A stretch of 64,000 nucleotides of DNA from Circinella umbellata (Eukaryota; Mucoromycota; Mucoromycetes; Mucorales; Lichtheimiaceae). Location: assembly GCA_025093555.1 (NCBI GenBank), contig JAIWNF010000038.1, positions 248,001 through 312,000 of the forward strand, in the 5' to 3' direction. Positions 26,701-37,955 of this stretch are shown here, one piece after another (position 1 is the first letter of the stretch; each line of letters opens with the position of its first letter). A model generated the notes under the pieces. It saw only the letters and a list, made by a program, of their open reading frames with translations. It was not told where the DNA came from and did no database searches. Made by a program: the position numbers and the translations under genes.

Positions 26701-29700
26701 TCCATCACTTTCATCACCAGCTCCACTACCACTACCACTACTACTATCCACAGCAACCGATCCATCGTCACGATCGATAGCTGATGATGCCTTTGCCTTG
26801 TCTGAGTTCAAGAATCGATTCCTGGCTTTATCACTATCAATCCCCTTTCTACTCGCATCCTTGGCATTTGGTGAATGAATGATTGTTTGTGCTTTGGCCT
26901 CAAACGCTTCATATAAAGCCATTCGATTTACTTGTTCTCCCAACCCAGTTCTGTAAATGACTCGTAAACGTGCTTCAAATGGATCATCATCGAATTGTAA
27001 TCGGAATGTACCACATTTGAGACACATATAGGGTAGCTTTTGTGGGCCTGAGGATAACGATGGACCGAGATAAGTGAATGGTTCTTTTCCAGAGAATCGA
27101 CCATGCATTACCTTGAGTACCTTGGTAAAAGTAACGGCATTATCAAAAATATTCGCAACGACAAACTTGTATGGGACTCGTAAAAACAATTTAGACATGA
27201 TTAACTGATGCATCGTCTTGTCATCTTTATCATTGTCGTATATGCGGCTGAATTCAACATTATCTAGTTCGAAAAGCTGTTCCCATTTTCCTGTTTCAAA
27301 AGTTGATAACCCAAATAACATGATGTTACGAATAGTAATGACTGGCTGATGGGAACTTATCGCGTCGTTTTGCTGTCGTGACTTGAGTTCATCCATGCGA
27401 AGATACAATCTGGCATTATTGGGTAACGTAATTGAAACATCTGTACGGTTGATTTGAAGCTGGACTTTTAAGAAAGACATTTTCCCCGTTGTAGGTTTGC
27501 TGGAATTATACTGCTGTTGTTGTTGGTGATAACGATGAGTTATTATCTTTTGAGATAATCGTGCTTTGATATCCTTTATTTCATATAATGCGACTAATAT
27601 GGCATAATGAGCGTCAATGCTATATAAAAGTCCGCACTTTTTTACAACAACAGCTGGGCTCAAGCAAATCTTTAACCCATCCATAGCCACGTCCGTTGAC
27701 ATGTTAATATGTGAACACCAGAAAAGCAGCTTATCGGATTTTTCTTCTTGACATCCCACTTTAAACTTTCTTTTGATTGTTAGTTGTCGTAATTGCCCAC
27801 GTAAATTACCCAATCGAGGTCGGAATCCCCATTCATCCTTTTCCTTGCCCGAGTCCACACTACTAGTTGACCGCCGATAATGAATATTTGACCGTGCAAT
27901 TGTGACACCTGTGAATCCAATCGAAAACGATTCGATCACAGTTACAAGATGAACAGCTGTATCTTCTTTAGGTGCATTATCCATATATTGAAGTGGTATC
28001 TCTCGTTTACCCTTGATTCCTTTATCTACACCAGTCATGATAATTGAAACATTATCGACAACCATGGTTGCCTTAATATGATTTGTAAATGTTGTCATGT
28101 CAAATCTAGATTTCCCTTCTGGCATCACTGAAATCGTTGTTGCTGATCCTTTTTTTCGTGTATTGTTGTCCAATAACGGTAGTAACACACGATCAATCCA
28201 AAAATCAAAAGTATTTTGTCCATCTGTAGTCGTAGATGATAAGTTCAATGATGGGGATAATATTGATAGCTCTATTTCATTTTGTTGTTTTTCCCAATCC
28301 CATGTTACTCCTATCCCATTTTGTCTTGTTCCATCCCATGATAATTCTGGCTCTGCCAACAATTGTGTTCGAAGCGCAAGATCAACTTTTCCGATATCAA
28401 AAATAGTTTCATCTTTGGTTGTTGTTACTGCATTAATTGTTCTCCCATGTCGCACTGCAACACTTTCGATCTTGACAACTATCCTCGTGTGATAATCCCA
28501 ATCTGTTTCCAGGTTTGTTTGAGGCGTCGGATCTTTTGGTTTCCAACTTTTTTGAAATAACTTGACCCATGATTTGGGTTGTCGTCGTTTCCGTATCCCT
28601 TCATCATATTCATCGTGTGATGGTGACGGTGGTGGTGAGGATGCTGCTAATGGAGTACGGGGTATATAATCACCAGAAAACTCGAAAGAAATGTTGGATG
28701 TAGTGATCAAACCATGACCATTGTCTTTGACAGCTGAGTTGCAAAAATCCAAAAGGGGTCGTTCAATATTGATAGCAAATAAAACTCTAGGTAGATCTCC
28801 CAGTAGTTGCTTATTCATCCATCTGTTCTCTTTGATATTCGACAATGATTGAGATTTTACTTCACCATCATCCACCTTCTTCTTCTCTTCTTCTTCTACT
28901 ACTTCTTCTTCTCCCGAATACTTGCTCTTAGCTGTCTTTAGAAATAATAAATCGAAAAGTCGTTTCTTATCCACATCCATTGTAAATTTTGGATCACGAA
29001 CGGTAACGGATATTCGAAGAAATCGTTGAGTTAGAGCATTGTTACCAATAACTTGTTCCAATGCCATACCGCTTAGCAATGTGGTAGGTCCACTTGTCCG
29101 TCGCTGTTTTCTTTCATCTTGTTGACTTTGTAATAATAATAGGTCCTGTTGTTGTTGATTATTATTATTACTTCCCATTAACATGGCTTCAGTAATTGTT
29201 GCTGATATTTTGGTCTTGGGCACATGAATGGGTTCAATACATTCAGTTGCCAAATCTGGTTTGTTGTTGAATATTGACCATGTGATTAAGTCAACATCCC
29301 CCTGGATCACGTAAAGAGATGGCTGATCTCGTGCTCGATTACTGACCGCCCCTTGTGCCGCGAATGTAAGTACCAATGAGTGAAGTCTAACAGAGGTATA
29401 TAATCCTTTGCTTGTCTCACATGTTAACGCAGTGTCAGATATTGATATAGATAGTGTCCGAATAATTCGTAATAATGATGCTATAGCATTCTTTTTTCGT
29501 ACTTGTTGTGATTGGAGTTGATCTTTGACAACATTACATTGATTCGCTGTTTCTGTTTCTGCTGCTTCTGCTGCTGCTGATGATGATGATAATGATGACA
29601 ATGGTGCTGTGGGCATTGTCGGTGTTGTGGCTGTCGAGTTTGTTGACTTTTTAGCTTTTGGTACTTGTTGACGTACAGTTTGAACCAATTGAGAAATTTG

Positions 29701-30681
29701 ATCCAATTTAATTTGAATTGAATCCACTTGTAATGTCACATCCACATCCTTAAGCGTCAAGCACCCAGCGGAAAGATGGTAAGAGATACCTACCCGACTT
29801 CCCATGGGTAACCCCCATATTTCGGTTGTTTTATCAGTTCCATGAAATCCAATATGCCCTACTTGGACGGTGATTTCAAAGAACTTTTCTTTGAATAAAT
29901 GTTCCGCTCGTTTAAGTGAATGACGTTGACGACAACCATGGAATCTATCATTTTCCGCACTTGAATTCGATGTAAAATGAGTATCGCTGCTATAAAGGTT
30001 ACTATTGACAAAAGAAGAACCATCGGGCTCAGCAGCAGCTGTGGCTGACGATGTTGGTGCTAACGGTGTCGTTGAAGATGATGGCGTAGGGCCACGTTGA
30101 ATTGCTGCAAACAACATTGAACTAAAATTGAGCTTCTCAATGCATATTTGTCCAACATGGTCGAGTGATATTGTTAATCCATCAATTTGAACGTCGACAT
30201 AATTGGCCAAACCAGCCATAACAAATTGAGCCGGTAAAGCGGATGTAAATTTAAGAATAAATTTAACGATAGATAATGAATACCACCAGGGTATCCTTTT
30301 TAATGAATCACCCATATTTGATAATCGTCGATTAATTGTTGAAGGTCGTTTATGTTGCTGTCGTTTATGTCGTTGTTTTGAAGACGATAAAAGGGCTTCG
30401 AGGCTACTGAAGGCAAGCTCAATGTCAGAGAGATGAATTGTGATCCAAGCCGATGAAGCAACATCTGTCGAACGTTTAAACCGTGTTTTTATTTTCCCAA
30501 CATTGATTGACCATTCTGGTTTGGCATCGTTGCGTTGATGATATCGAATGCCGGTAATAGAAAAGAACCCCACGCGCCTGATGTGTAAATGAAAGCGCAA
30601 CACCAAAAGCCAGCGGAGAAGGTATAGAATGGTCACTACAAATAGCAAAATGAGTGCATACTGATATATGCTGAGAGACAT
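20797..30681 (-). CDS. FMP27: Fmp27/BLTP2-family bridge-like lipid-transfer protein
   Basis: Giant rod-like protein of the Fmp27/Hob/BLTP2 (KIAA0100, Hobbit) family, thought to form a hydrophobic groove carrying lipids between the ER and plasma membrane. Seven exons (30681-25303, 25195-24307, 24219-24083, 24000-21748, 21654-21540, 21452-21140, 21049-20797) sum to 9339 nt, giving 3112 residues; the first exon alone encodes 1793. An N-terminal hydrophobic anchor lies at about residues 5-28 (YQYALILLFVVTILYLLRWL), as expected for ER anchoring. Many beta-rich repeats follow. The GFWDK-type block occurs as KIGIWDKIRLIIHTKTKISF near residue 1580, with RDPYDTSERGFGLAKVWSNN downstream. The C-terminal part has LTPGFMDHFVTWFRLFGG and LEYRNKTWSWFELMSIIKK, both typical of the family. 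Poly-Ser, Gln and acidic expansions make it longer than yeast Fmp27 (about 2,600). A Ser/Lys-rich tail ends the protein. Confidence 0.93.
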
Positions 30682-31313
30682 GACCAGTGCCTCTCTATTA
30701 TGGTCTTGTTGTTGTTAAAGAAAAACTGTTTAAAAGGAGAGAGAGCGGTGAAAAAAAAGCAGTAAAGTAATAATTATTGAGAAGCAACAAGCAAGAAAAA
30801 AAATCCAAAGATAGTAAACATCCTTACATTTTTTCACTTCTATTGTTTCACCAACTCACTTTTTGCATGCGCTCATGTGTACCCCGATAAACTTAATGTC
30901 AAAGTGTTAAATTATATTTAATATATAATCAATAATGATACTATCTTTCTTGTCTTTAAGTGAATAATTAATAATACTAAAATATAATGCATAACTTAGT
31001 ATACTTGCATAGCGACATAATACCGTCAAATGTTTTACCGATCGGGGAGAAAGAATGGAAGAAGGGGGCCTTTTTCGGTTGTAAAAAGCAAATAACAGAA
31101 TTCCCCGCCAGAAAAAAAAATTGGCCCTGAATTTGTTTTACTGTATAATCGTCCGCTCAAAGAAATAAAAAGACTTTTGTATTATTACTTGCTATTAATT
31201 TAATTTATTGCTATGATAAAGATTTTGCCTAGTATTAGTAAAATATTATTGAACTAAGTAGAATAGTATTAGAAATTAGGCTATGATGCGATTTATAAAT
31301 AGATGTAGGCTAA
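30682..31313. other. Intergenic spacer
   Basis: A 632-bp gap between the Fmp27-like start and the SET-gene stop (both minus). It holds purine-rich sequence with A-runs just upstream of the Fmp27-like ATG (about 30720-30810) and otherwise AT-rich DNA. No gene or RNA was recognised. Confidence 0.4.
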
Positions 31314-33657
31314 TTAAATTGGGACTATAAACATAGAGTTATCCAATGAATAATTATTAAGAATATATTCAGCCCATAACAGCGCCTCAAAAGAATAAAT
31401 TTCTGCGGAAAATGTATCAGGAAATGCTTCCGTGAATGCAGGAAATAAAGAATCGTATAAATCTTTTAATTCTTCAACCGCTTCTTCGTTACTGACTAGT
31501 TGATTTTTGTTCATATCTCTAAATTCATTATGTGCATTAGTAATACGATTTATGCAAAGGAAAAAAAAAAAAAGATAAAAAGAAAATCACCTTGTTCGTT
31601 CAAAAAAAATATTCCATTTGCTTTCTCTGCTCTTTGATCTTTCCTCAATCAATGCTAACATCATAACAATATCTTGCTCTTCTTCAATATCTTCGAATAA
31701 TTGCTCAATAGCTTCCTTAAATCGAGGATTTAGTTGTAGAACTTGATTTAATGTAATTACAACGGAATCAAGTGTAACAACACCACTATTGGATTTTTCT
31801 TCCTGAGTTTTCTGTATATCCCAAAGTTGTTTTTGCTGCGCATAATATTCTGGGTTAATAATACTAAGGAAAGGTGCGACTGGAGCTAGTTCAGTGACTT
31901 TAGACATCCTTCTCAACATATTAGATATTTCCTGTTCAATTCGCGCGACAACCATGGTTAGCAATTTTTCTTGACCTATCCAAAAATAATAAATAAGGAT
32001 ATAACAAAAGGTCGTTGGATTAGAAAAAAAAATAAACGTCTCGTAGAAATAATATAAAAAAAAAAGTGTTTACCTTGACGATATAAAATTGCATATTTTT
32101 GCCATGATGTGATATGTGTAGTATCGACTGAAAACTTTCTGATCGCCATTAACCTTGCTTGTAAAAGTGCATTGATTGTATTTAACATGGTAATTTCATT
32201 GCGATATCCTACAAAATCTAACAAAGAAGAGTCGGTACACTTCAAATAACAGGAAAGCTCTAATTCATTCATCACCATAACCCGCATCAACTTGTAAAAG
32301 GAAGATGGGATATTATCTTGATGGATATAGTTCAATAGTGGTTCTTCTTTAGAGGATGATGCTACATTCGCTTGTTGTACGATCTGAAGTTTTGCTTGTG
32401 CATTAGGATCCATAGAAATATTTGGCTTGAGTGCAACATGATCATGTTCGTTGTTCTAAAAAAAAGTAAAGTGAATAAAAAGGATGGACGAAAGATGTTA
32501 GTTGTTTTTGAATAGATATAGGCAACTATGCTTTAATATTTACCTCAAAGCAAAACCCGTATCCAAGCAACACTAGTTTTGCAAATAAAATAGTTTAATA
32601 AGTTATATATAGTTTAGCATGCTTTTAATATCTTTGTTGAATCAAAAAAATAGATTATATTGTTACATTCTTCATTTGACTATATTTATAAAAGTAATAG
32701 AATTCTATTATTAGTATTTACTTCTTTTTTCTTTTTGTCGTTTTTAAGCAATCCGCATATTATAAGTAAATCACAAACCTTTGGGCCATAGTTATTGAAT
32801 ATTTGTTCCCCTTCTTCTATTTCATCACCAATCACAAAGGATAATGATCCAGTTTCTGGATCTCCATTTCGCATCCATGTAATATGTGTATGTGGTTTAT
32901 GATTCAGTGCATCAAGTAAAGGAAACAAAACTTCTGAAGGACCATCATAATCCGGATCAATTAAAGAATATGGAAACGATCTTGATGACAAAACAGAATA
33001 AGCCCACAGAAACTCATCACTACAAAAGTAATTTTGTCGTTTAGTAACCATACATTCCCTTCTTTCAATTAACCCTATAATAATAATACCAATTCTTGTA
33101 TTTACCATGTGATATTCTTATTTTCAGGTGAATCCTTTATCAATTGCTGAAATTCGTTGTATACGTTTTGCCTCCTCTCTTCAATTGAATGATATAATGT
33201 TGTATTCTCTAAAAATCGCATATCATTTTTATCAAAACATAATCCTGTCATTATTTTTTCTGGTAATATGTTTAAATAAGGTGCATAAAACGATTCGTTC
33301 CCAATTTTTTTTTGTTGGGCCAAAAAGAGGGACATGACATTACGACACGAATGTTGATCTAAATTGGGAAGCGCGTTTCGTGCCACTTTTTCGGTTATAG
33401 CAAGTCGAAATGGAAGTGTTGCTAAGGATTCACCTGCTCCCACTTTGGTTGTTGCATAGACACTACCTATACCTTCGGAATCTATAATGAAGTTTTACAT
33501 ATGTGTTGTGTCAATCGCAATAACTATATAGGGCTTTTTTTTAGTTTATTGCTTTGGTGTTAAACATTTTAACCTTACCAGTTTTAAAATCAAACTTTTC
33601 ATAGGTGGCGCCATTTTCTTTGACCCAGGAAATGAACTGATCGAGGTGAGCTGACAT
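31314..33657 (-). CDS. SET-domain protein lysine methyltransferase (RMS1/SETD6/Rkm-like)
   Basis: Probable non-histone lysine methyltransferase with an insertion-type (split) SET domain, as in Rubisco LSMT, SETD6 and yeast Rkm proteins. Eight exons (33657-33579, 33481-33106, 33019-32779, 32679-32667, 32572-32544, 32455-32074, 31975-31591, 31518-31314) sum to 1710 nt, giving 569 residues. The start reads LDQFISWVKENGATYEKFDF, then the SET entry GIGSVYATTKVGAGE. The iSET region has DEFLWAYSVLSSRSFPY. The catalytic core has PLLDALNHKPHTHITW, then GEQIFNNYGPK and SNEELLLGYGFCFE. The last 14 residues of that core need a 13-nt microexon (32679-32667), and with it the family motif reads perfectly. 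The exon 3 donor is GTTTGT, weaker than its neighbours. The substrate-binding C-domain is long and ends with a second EALLWAEYILNNYSLDNS-type segment. The target is unknown. Confidence 0.88.
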
Positions 33658-34701
33658 TTTTATTTTGTGATCAGGTAACAACAAAAAATGCCTAAAGTGT
33701 TGTCTTCGTCGGTGGCACAAAGAGGAGGGGTTTTTTCCGCAAACTATCCCGCTCTGGCTTAGTTGCTTGATGTCAGCAATAATGCATAACGGTCGGTGTC
33801 ACCTTACTCTTGGTCATGAGTAAATGAACGTTTCAAGGAATCTTTTTAATATGAAACACGCGGCATAGTTGATTAATATTCTTTCAATAAGAAATGGTCA
33901 AATACCTATAATATACATGCCTGGAAACCGTTTCGATAGCAAGTACAATTATTCAAACTATTCCATTTCCATGGTGATCTGATATTATTCCTACCACCAT
34001 GCTTGTAAAAGAAACAATAACTTTTATGTCTACTCAACGAAAAATCACGAGTTTAACCTTGTCTTTGTGTTTTCTTTTATTGTTTGCTTTTGCTGGTTGC
34101 CCTCGTCATATTTGCTTATCCCATTCCACTGGAATATGGGTATAAAATGTTGATATCGGAGATATATCACTTCCGTCTGTCATATGCCTTTCACTCATAG
34201 ATTACTAGTACGTAACACCTCTTTCACCACATTGGGTATTCAGTGTTGAACAAAAAACCAACTTTTGTTCATACTGATGATGAAATGATAAGGATGAGAA
34301 AAAAAAATCCATATGTATTAACTTAAGAAGTGAAAGAATATTTCGTATCCATCATCAAGATCATGATCAAAAACAATAAAGTTATTTGAGAAGAACTTTT
34401 TATGTACTTCTTGTAACCAGAAAATTGCAAAAAGTAAATGTGAAACACGGATAATTCTGTGAATGGGAATTTATGTTTTCTATTTTTGTTTGAGTTTCTT
34501 ATAAAAACGTATCTTTTTTTGGAAAGCTTGTATATTTAAATTGATATCATTGTCGATCTTATATAGTAGTAGAAATTGTTGCAAAAATTGAAAGGACAGG
34601 TAGCACAATAGCAATAATCAAGATATGTCGTGTAATGATAAGTAAAAATTACACAAGCGCATATTTACCCTGTTTTCAACAAGTCATTGTTGTTCATTGT
34701 G
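33658..34701. other. Intergenic spacer, SET gene promoter to mobile element
   Basis: About 1.04 kb of AT-rich DNA with no recognisable gene. Sequence just above 33657 should contain the SET-gene promoter. The dinucleotide TA at 34702-34703 directly borders the mobile element. Confidence 0.4.
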
Positions 34702-34703
34702 TA

Positions 34704-35744
34704 TTGGTTTTTTCCGAATGGTTCGCGTCCCCCCATTTTTATTTTTGCGTGATGTGAATTTCGAATTTCGCTGAGAATGATTTTCGAATTTGCCAATGAT
34801 GGATTTTCAGATTTGCGCAGAAAAAATTTCCAATTTGGCGTGCTTGGACTTTTATGTTCGCGTCCCACTTATTTTATATTCGCGTTCCATTTATTTTATA
34901 TTCGCGTTCCATTTATTTTATATTTGCGTCCTATTCATTTTATATTTGTATTTCATATATTATTTTTTAGTAAAAAAAAAAAAAGATAATAGTACAGTAT
35001 TTTGCGTTTAAAAATATAAAAAATGGAAGAATTAAATACACTTTTTGAGATCTACCGTTACAAAACTTTATCGACTAGTATATTTATCCGGTCAGGAGTA
35101 TACTTTATTAAACACAATTACTAGGATATCAATGTAAAAACAATATCTAAAAAGTTTACAAAGCAGAGCTATATAGCATTTGAATTAAAATAAAAAAGTT
35201 ACTGGTATTGGTGTAATCTCGAGATAACCAGTATTCTCGGTGCGCATATCTACAAAGTCAATTTATAAAACCCAGTATGCACACCAATAACCATTATGTA
35301 TGTATTTTTCTCCATGTTAAGACACTTTAGCAAACTTTTAAAAGCGCCGAAACTCAAGTTTGACAGTTTACAGTAGTAGCAGTTTTAACAGTGGACATGG
35401 TAATTAAATATATCAGCAATAAATGTAGCAGAGTAGAAGTAAGCTGTCATGCAACCATGTTGCGATTCACAGAAGCGTGTCCTTCCTATTTTTTTGTTCT
35501 TTGTATAAGCTAGCTCAAGCTCTCCATTATTGAACTCAATTTATTTAGCCTATTGAAAGTGTGGCTTTACATTCAGACTACTACTTGAAAACAGCAAATG
35601 CATATCCCACATTAACCCCTTTTACACCTTCGTTTTGAAGAAAAAAAAATGAAAAAAGTAGACCAGTTACTCAAAAAGTGAACCGGTTGCTCAAAAAGTA
35701 GACCGGTTGCTCAAAAAGTGGACCGGTTGCTCAAAAAGTAGACC
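34704..35744 (+). repeat. Left terminal inverted repeat
   Basis: 1041 bp, matching the reverse complement of 39150-40212. Pairing is direct from the outer end; inside the 22-bp repeats the register shifts by one unit. The inner limit falls within the GTGGACC-type minisatellite, where the arms first differ (GACCAGTTAC on the left against GACCGGTTGC on the right). Confidence 0.92.
34857..34944 (+). repeat. Subterminal 22-bp tandem repeat, four units (left arm)
   Basis: Four units close to TTCGCGTTCCATTTATTTTA, differing at a few positions. The right arm has five such units at 39950-40059. They are subterminal, a usual location for transposase or recombinase binding sites. Confidence 0.85.
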
Positions 35745-36590
35745 AGTTACTCAAAAAGTGAACCGGTTGCTCAAAAAGTAGACCGGTTGCTCAAAAAGTA
35801 GACCAGTTACTCAAAAAGTGAACCGGTTGCTCAAAAAGTAGACCGGTTGCTCAAAAAGTGGACCGGTTGCTCAAAAAGTGGACCGGTTGCTCAAAAAAGT
35901 GGACCGGTTGCTCAAAAAGTGGACCAGTTGCTCAAAAAAGTGGACCGGTTGCTCAAAAAAGTGGACCGGTTGCTCAAAAAAGTGGACCGGTTGCTCAAAA
36001 AGTGGACCAGTTGCTCAAAAAAGTGGACCGGTTGCTCAAAAAAGTGGACCAGTTGCTCAAAAAAGTGGACCGGTTGCTCAAAAAAGTGGACCGGTTGCTC
36101 AAAAAAGTGGACCGGTTGCTCAAAAAAGTGGACCGGTTGCTCAAAAAAGTGGACCGGTTGCTCAAAAAAGTGGACCGGTTGCTCAAAAAAGTGGACCGGT
36201 TGCTCAAAAAAGTGGACCGGTTGCTCAAAAAAGTGGACCGGTTGCTCAAAAAAGTGGACCGGTTGCTCAAAAAAGTGGACCGGTTGGACCGGTTGGACTG
36301 GTTGCTCAAAAAGTGGACCGGTTGCTCAAAAAAGTGGACCGGTTGCTCAAAAAAGTGGACCGGTTGCTCAAAAAAGTGGACCGGTTGGACCGGTTGGACT
36401 GGTTGCTCAAAAAGTGGACCGGTTGCTCAAAAAAGTGGACCGGTTGCTCAAAAAGTGGACCAGTTGCTCAAAAAAGTGGACCGGTTGCTCAAAAAAGTGG
36501 ACCGGTTGCTCAAAAAAGTGGACCGGTTGGACCGGTTGGACTGGTTGCTCAAAAAGTGGACCGGTTGCTCAAAAAAGTGGACCGGTTGCT
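35658..36590 (+). repeat. 20/21-bp minisatellite, about 45 units
   Basis: Units of GTGGACCGGTTGCTCAAAAA with an optional extra A. Early units are degenerate (GTAGACC, GTGAACC, CAGTTACTC) and later ones nearly perfect. Three places carry the short insertion GGACCGGTTGGACTGG. The unit centre contains the palindrome AACCGGTT in its GGACCGGTTG context. Because most units are 21 bp, all three forward frames and at least one reverse frame stay open; these long frames are artefacts of repeat length, not genes. The first four or so units lie inside the left inverted repeat. Confidence 0.95.
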
Positions 36591-36619
36591 TTTCCTCCTT
36601 TTCTCTCAATCATTACATT

Positions 36620-37955
36620 ATGCAGATCACAAAAAGACAAGCTCTGTGTATGTTTTATTGTGAAGAATTCACAGAAGACAACGCCAGCAAACTAGCAAAA
36701 AGGTTGGATCAGATGCAAGATTTGGTACTTTGCTACCACGGAGATCCAACTGATCCTGTATTGATCTCGAAAAGAAAGCAATTTTCAAATCCTTTCAAGT
36801 ATAAAGAATATCATGATCAAGTTCCGAAATCAATCACAGTAACCGACACTAGTGTTTTATTATGTAAGTGCTCAATGTGGAAGCTTTGGCAACAGTGTTC
36901 TTATATGATTTTTATTATGTGACAGCCTCCCTATCAATGGCCAAAGAGTTTTTGAACGAAATCTTTCTTATCGATGATCCAATTAATACAATGTATACCA
37001 AAAAAGCTGTTACAATGACTGAAATACAAGCCTCCATTTCACCTTATACACCAATGTTCGATAATAAGACTCCCTTGGGATTTTCGCAATGGTGCTCCAA
37101 GAACGACATCAATCTGTGTAAAATGGAGCCAAATCGAAAAATATTGAAAGGAGTAGACAGCAAAAAAATACGTGTTCGTGATTTATATGTATTGGACAAA
37201 AGTTTTTATGGTAAGATGTCAATCTACTGGTTTGTTGAAAAAAATGTTTATTAAGGATTTGTTCTATAGATGGTGTAGCTCGAATGATCAACTCAAACAT
37301 TCCAAAGTCTCAAGAACAAATAAAAAAAATGAAAACGGAGAATATTACTGTTGTTGGTTATTGCCGAAAGTCTTTAACAAAGGAGGACGACCACACTCGA
37401 GCCCGCCTCTTACAACAAATGGCAATGAAACTGAAAACGAGATTCTTGGTTGATAGAGTTTACATCTCTCCGTGCTCTTCGGCTAATCAAGAAATACAGA
37501 GCAGAGACTTTGAAAGTACTTTTGATATATCAAAACTCGAAGGTGTAGTTGGCACAACACAAGGTAAAAAGTGGTTATAACTGTTAATATGTGCTTGTTT
37601 TGGATTATACTGATAAAAATACTTTGACAGACATGATATCATATATCGGTATTACAAGTAAGGTGTCTTTGGTAGTTCTTGATTTCGCCGGGTTGACCAC
37701 GAATGTCAACGACTTGAAACAATTTCTTTTGTAAGCGAATAAATTTGGGAATTATCGAAAGTAATAAAAGGAAAACAAAGTAACTTTAAACTTGTTTAAT
37801 ATATTAGGGACATGCCAAATATCGTAAATATTATTGTCGATCAAACACCAAAAAAGAACCAAGTGACAATGTTTAGTAGAGACCAGCTATTAAATGATCA
37901 AGAAAAAATTAATCAATTTGACTGTCGAACAAATTGTATTCAACGATCAAAATAA
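36620..37955 (+). CDS. Element-encoded protein with serine-recombinase-like C-terminal domain
   Basis: Five exons (36620-36863, 36926-37210, 37270-37563, 37631-37730, 37808-37955), all with GT-AG borders, sum to 1071 nt, giving 356 residues with no disabling change. The start is the first ATG after the minisatellite and opens MQITKRQALCMFYCEEF. Residues 1-190 have no family I can name. Residues about 198-330 look like a serine-recombinase fold: ITVVGYCRKS (Y207-x-R209-x-S211, the spacing of the Y-x-R-x-S nucleophile motif), a following helix TRARLLQQMAMKL, an SRDFE segment, then SLVVLDFAGLTTNVNDLKQF and IVNIIVDQTP. In resolvases that last block reads LDRLGRD. Here the two arginines are replaced by Phe and Leu, so catalysis is doubtful. 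The order, N-terminal domain first and catalytic-like domain last, recalls IS607 recombinases. Function is inferred. Confidence 0.7.

Noticed and set aside
34665..34868. Short frame in the left arm, mirrored at 40048-40263
   Set aside because: It runs across the element boundary and through the terminal repeat, has different ends at the two sites, and contains no domain; most likely noncoding terminal sequence.
35995..36309. Reverse-strand frame of repeated SNRSTFL units
   Set aside because: Shadow of the same 21-bp minisatellite, with no independent support.
35658..36590. CRISPR array
   Set aside because: Units are contiguous tandem repeats with no unique spacers, and the DNA is eukaryotic.
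35847..36922. Three long overlapping forward open frames (261-354 residues) of repeated VDRLLKK, WTGCSKK and SGPVAQK units
   Set aside because: They arise because the minisatellite unit is mostly 21 bp and lacks stops in several frames; only the part after 36620 continues into a supported gene.
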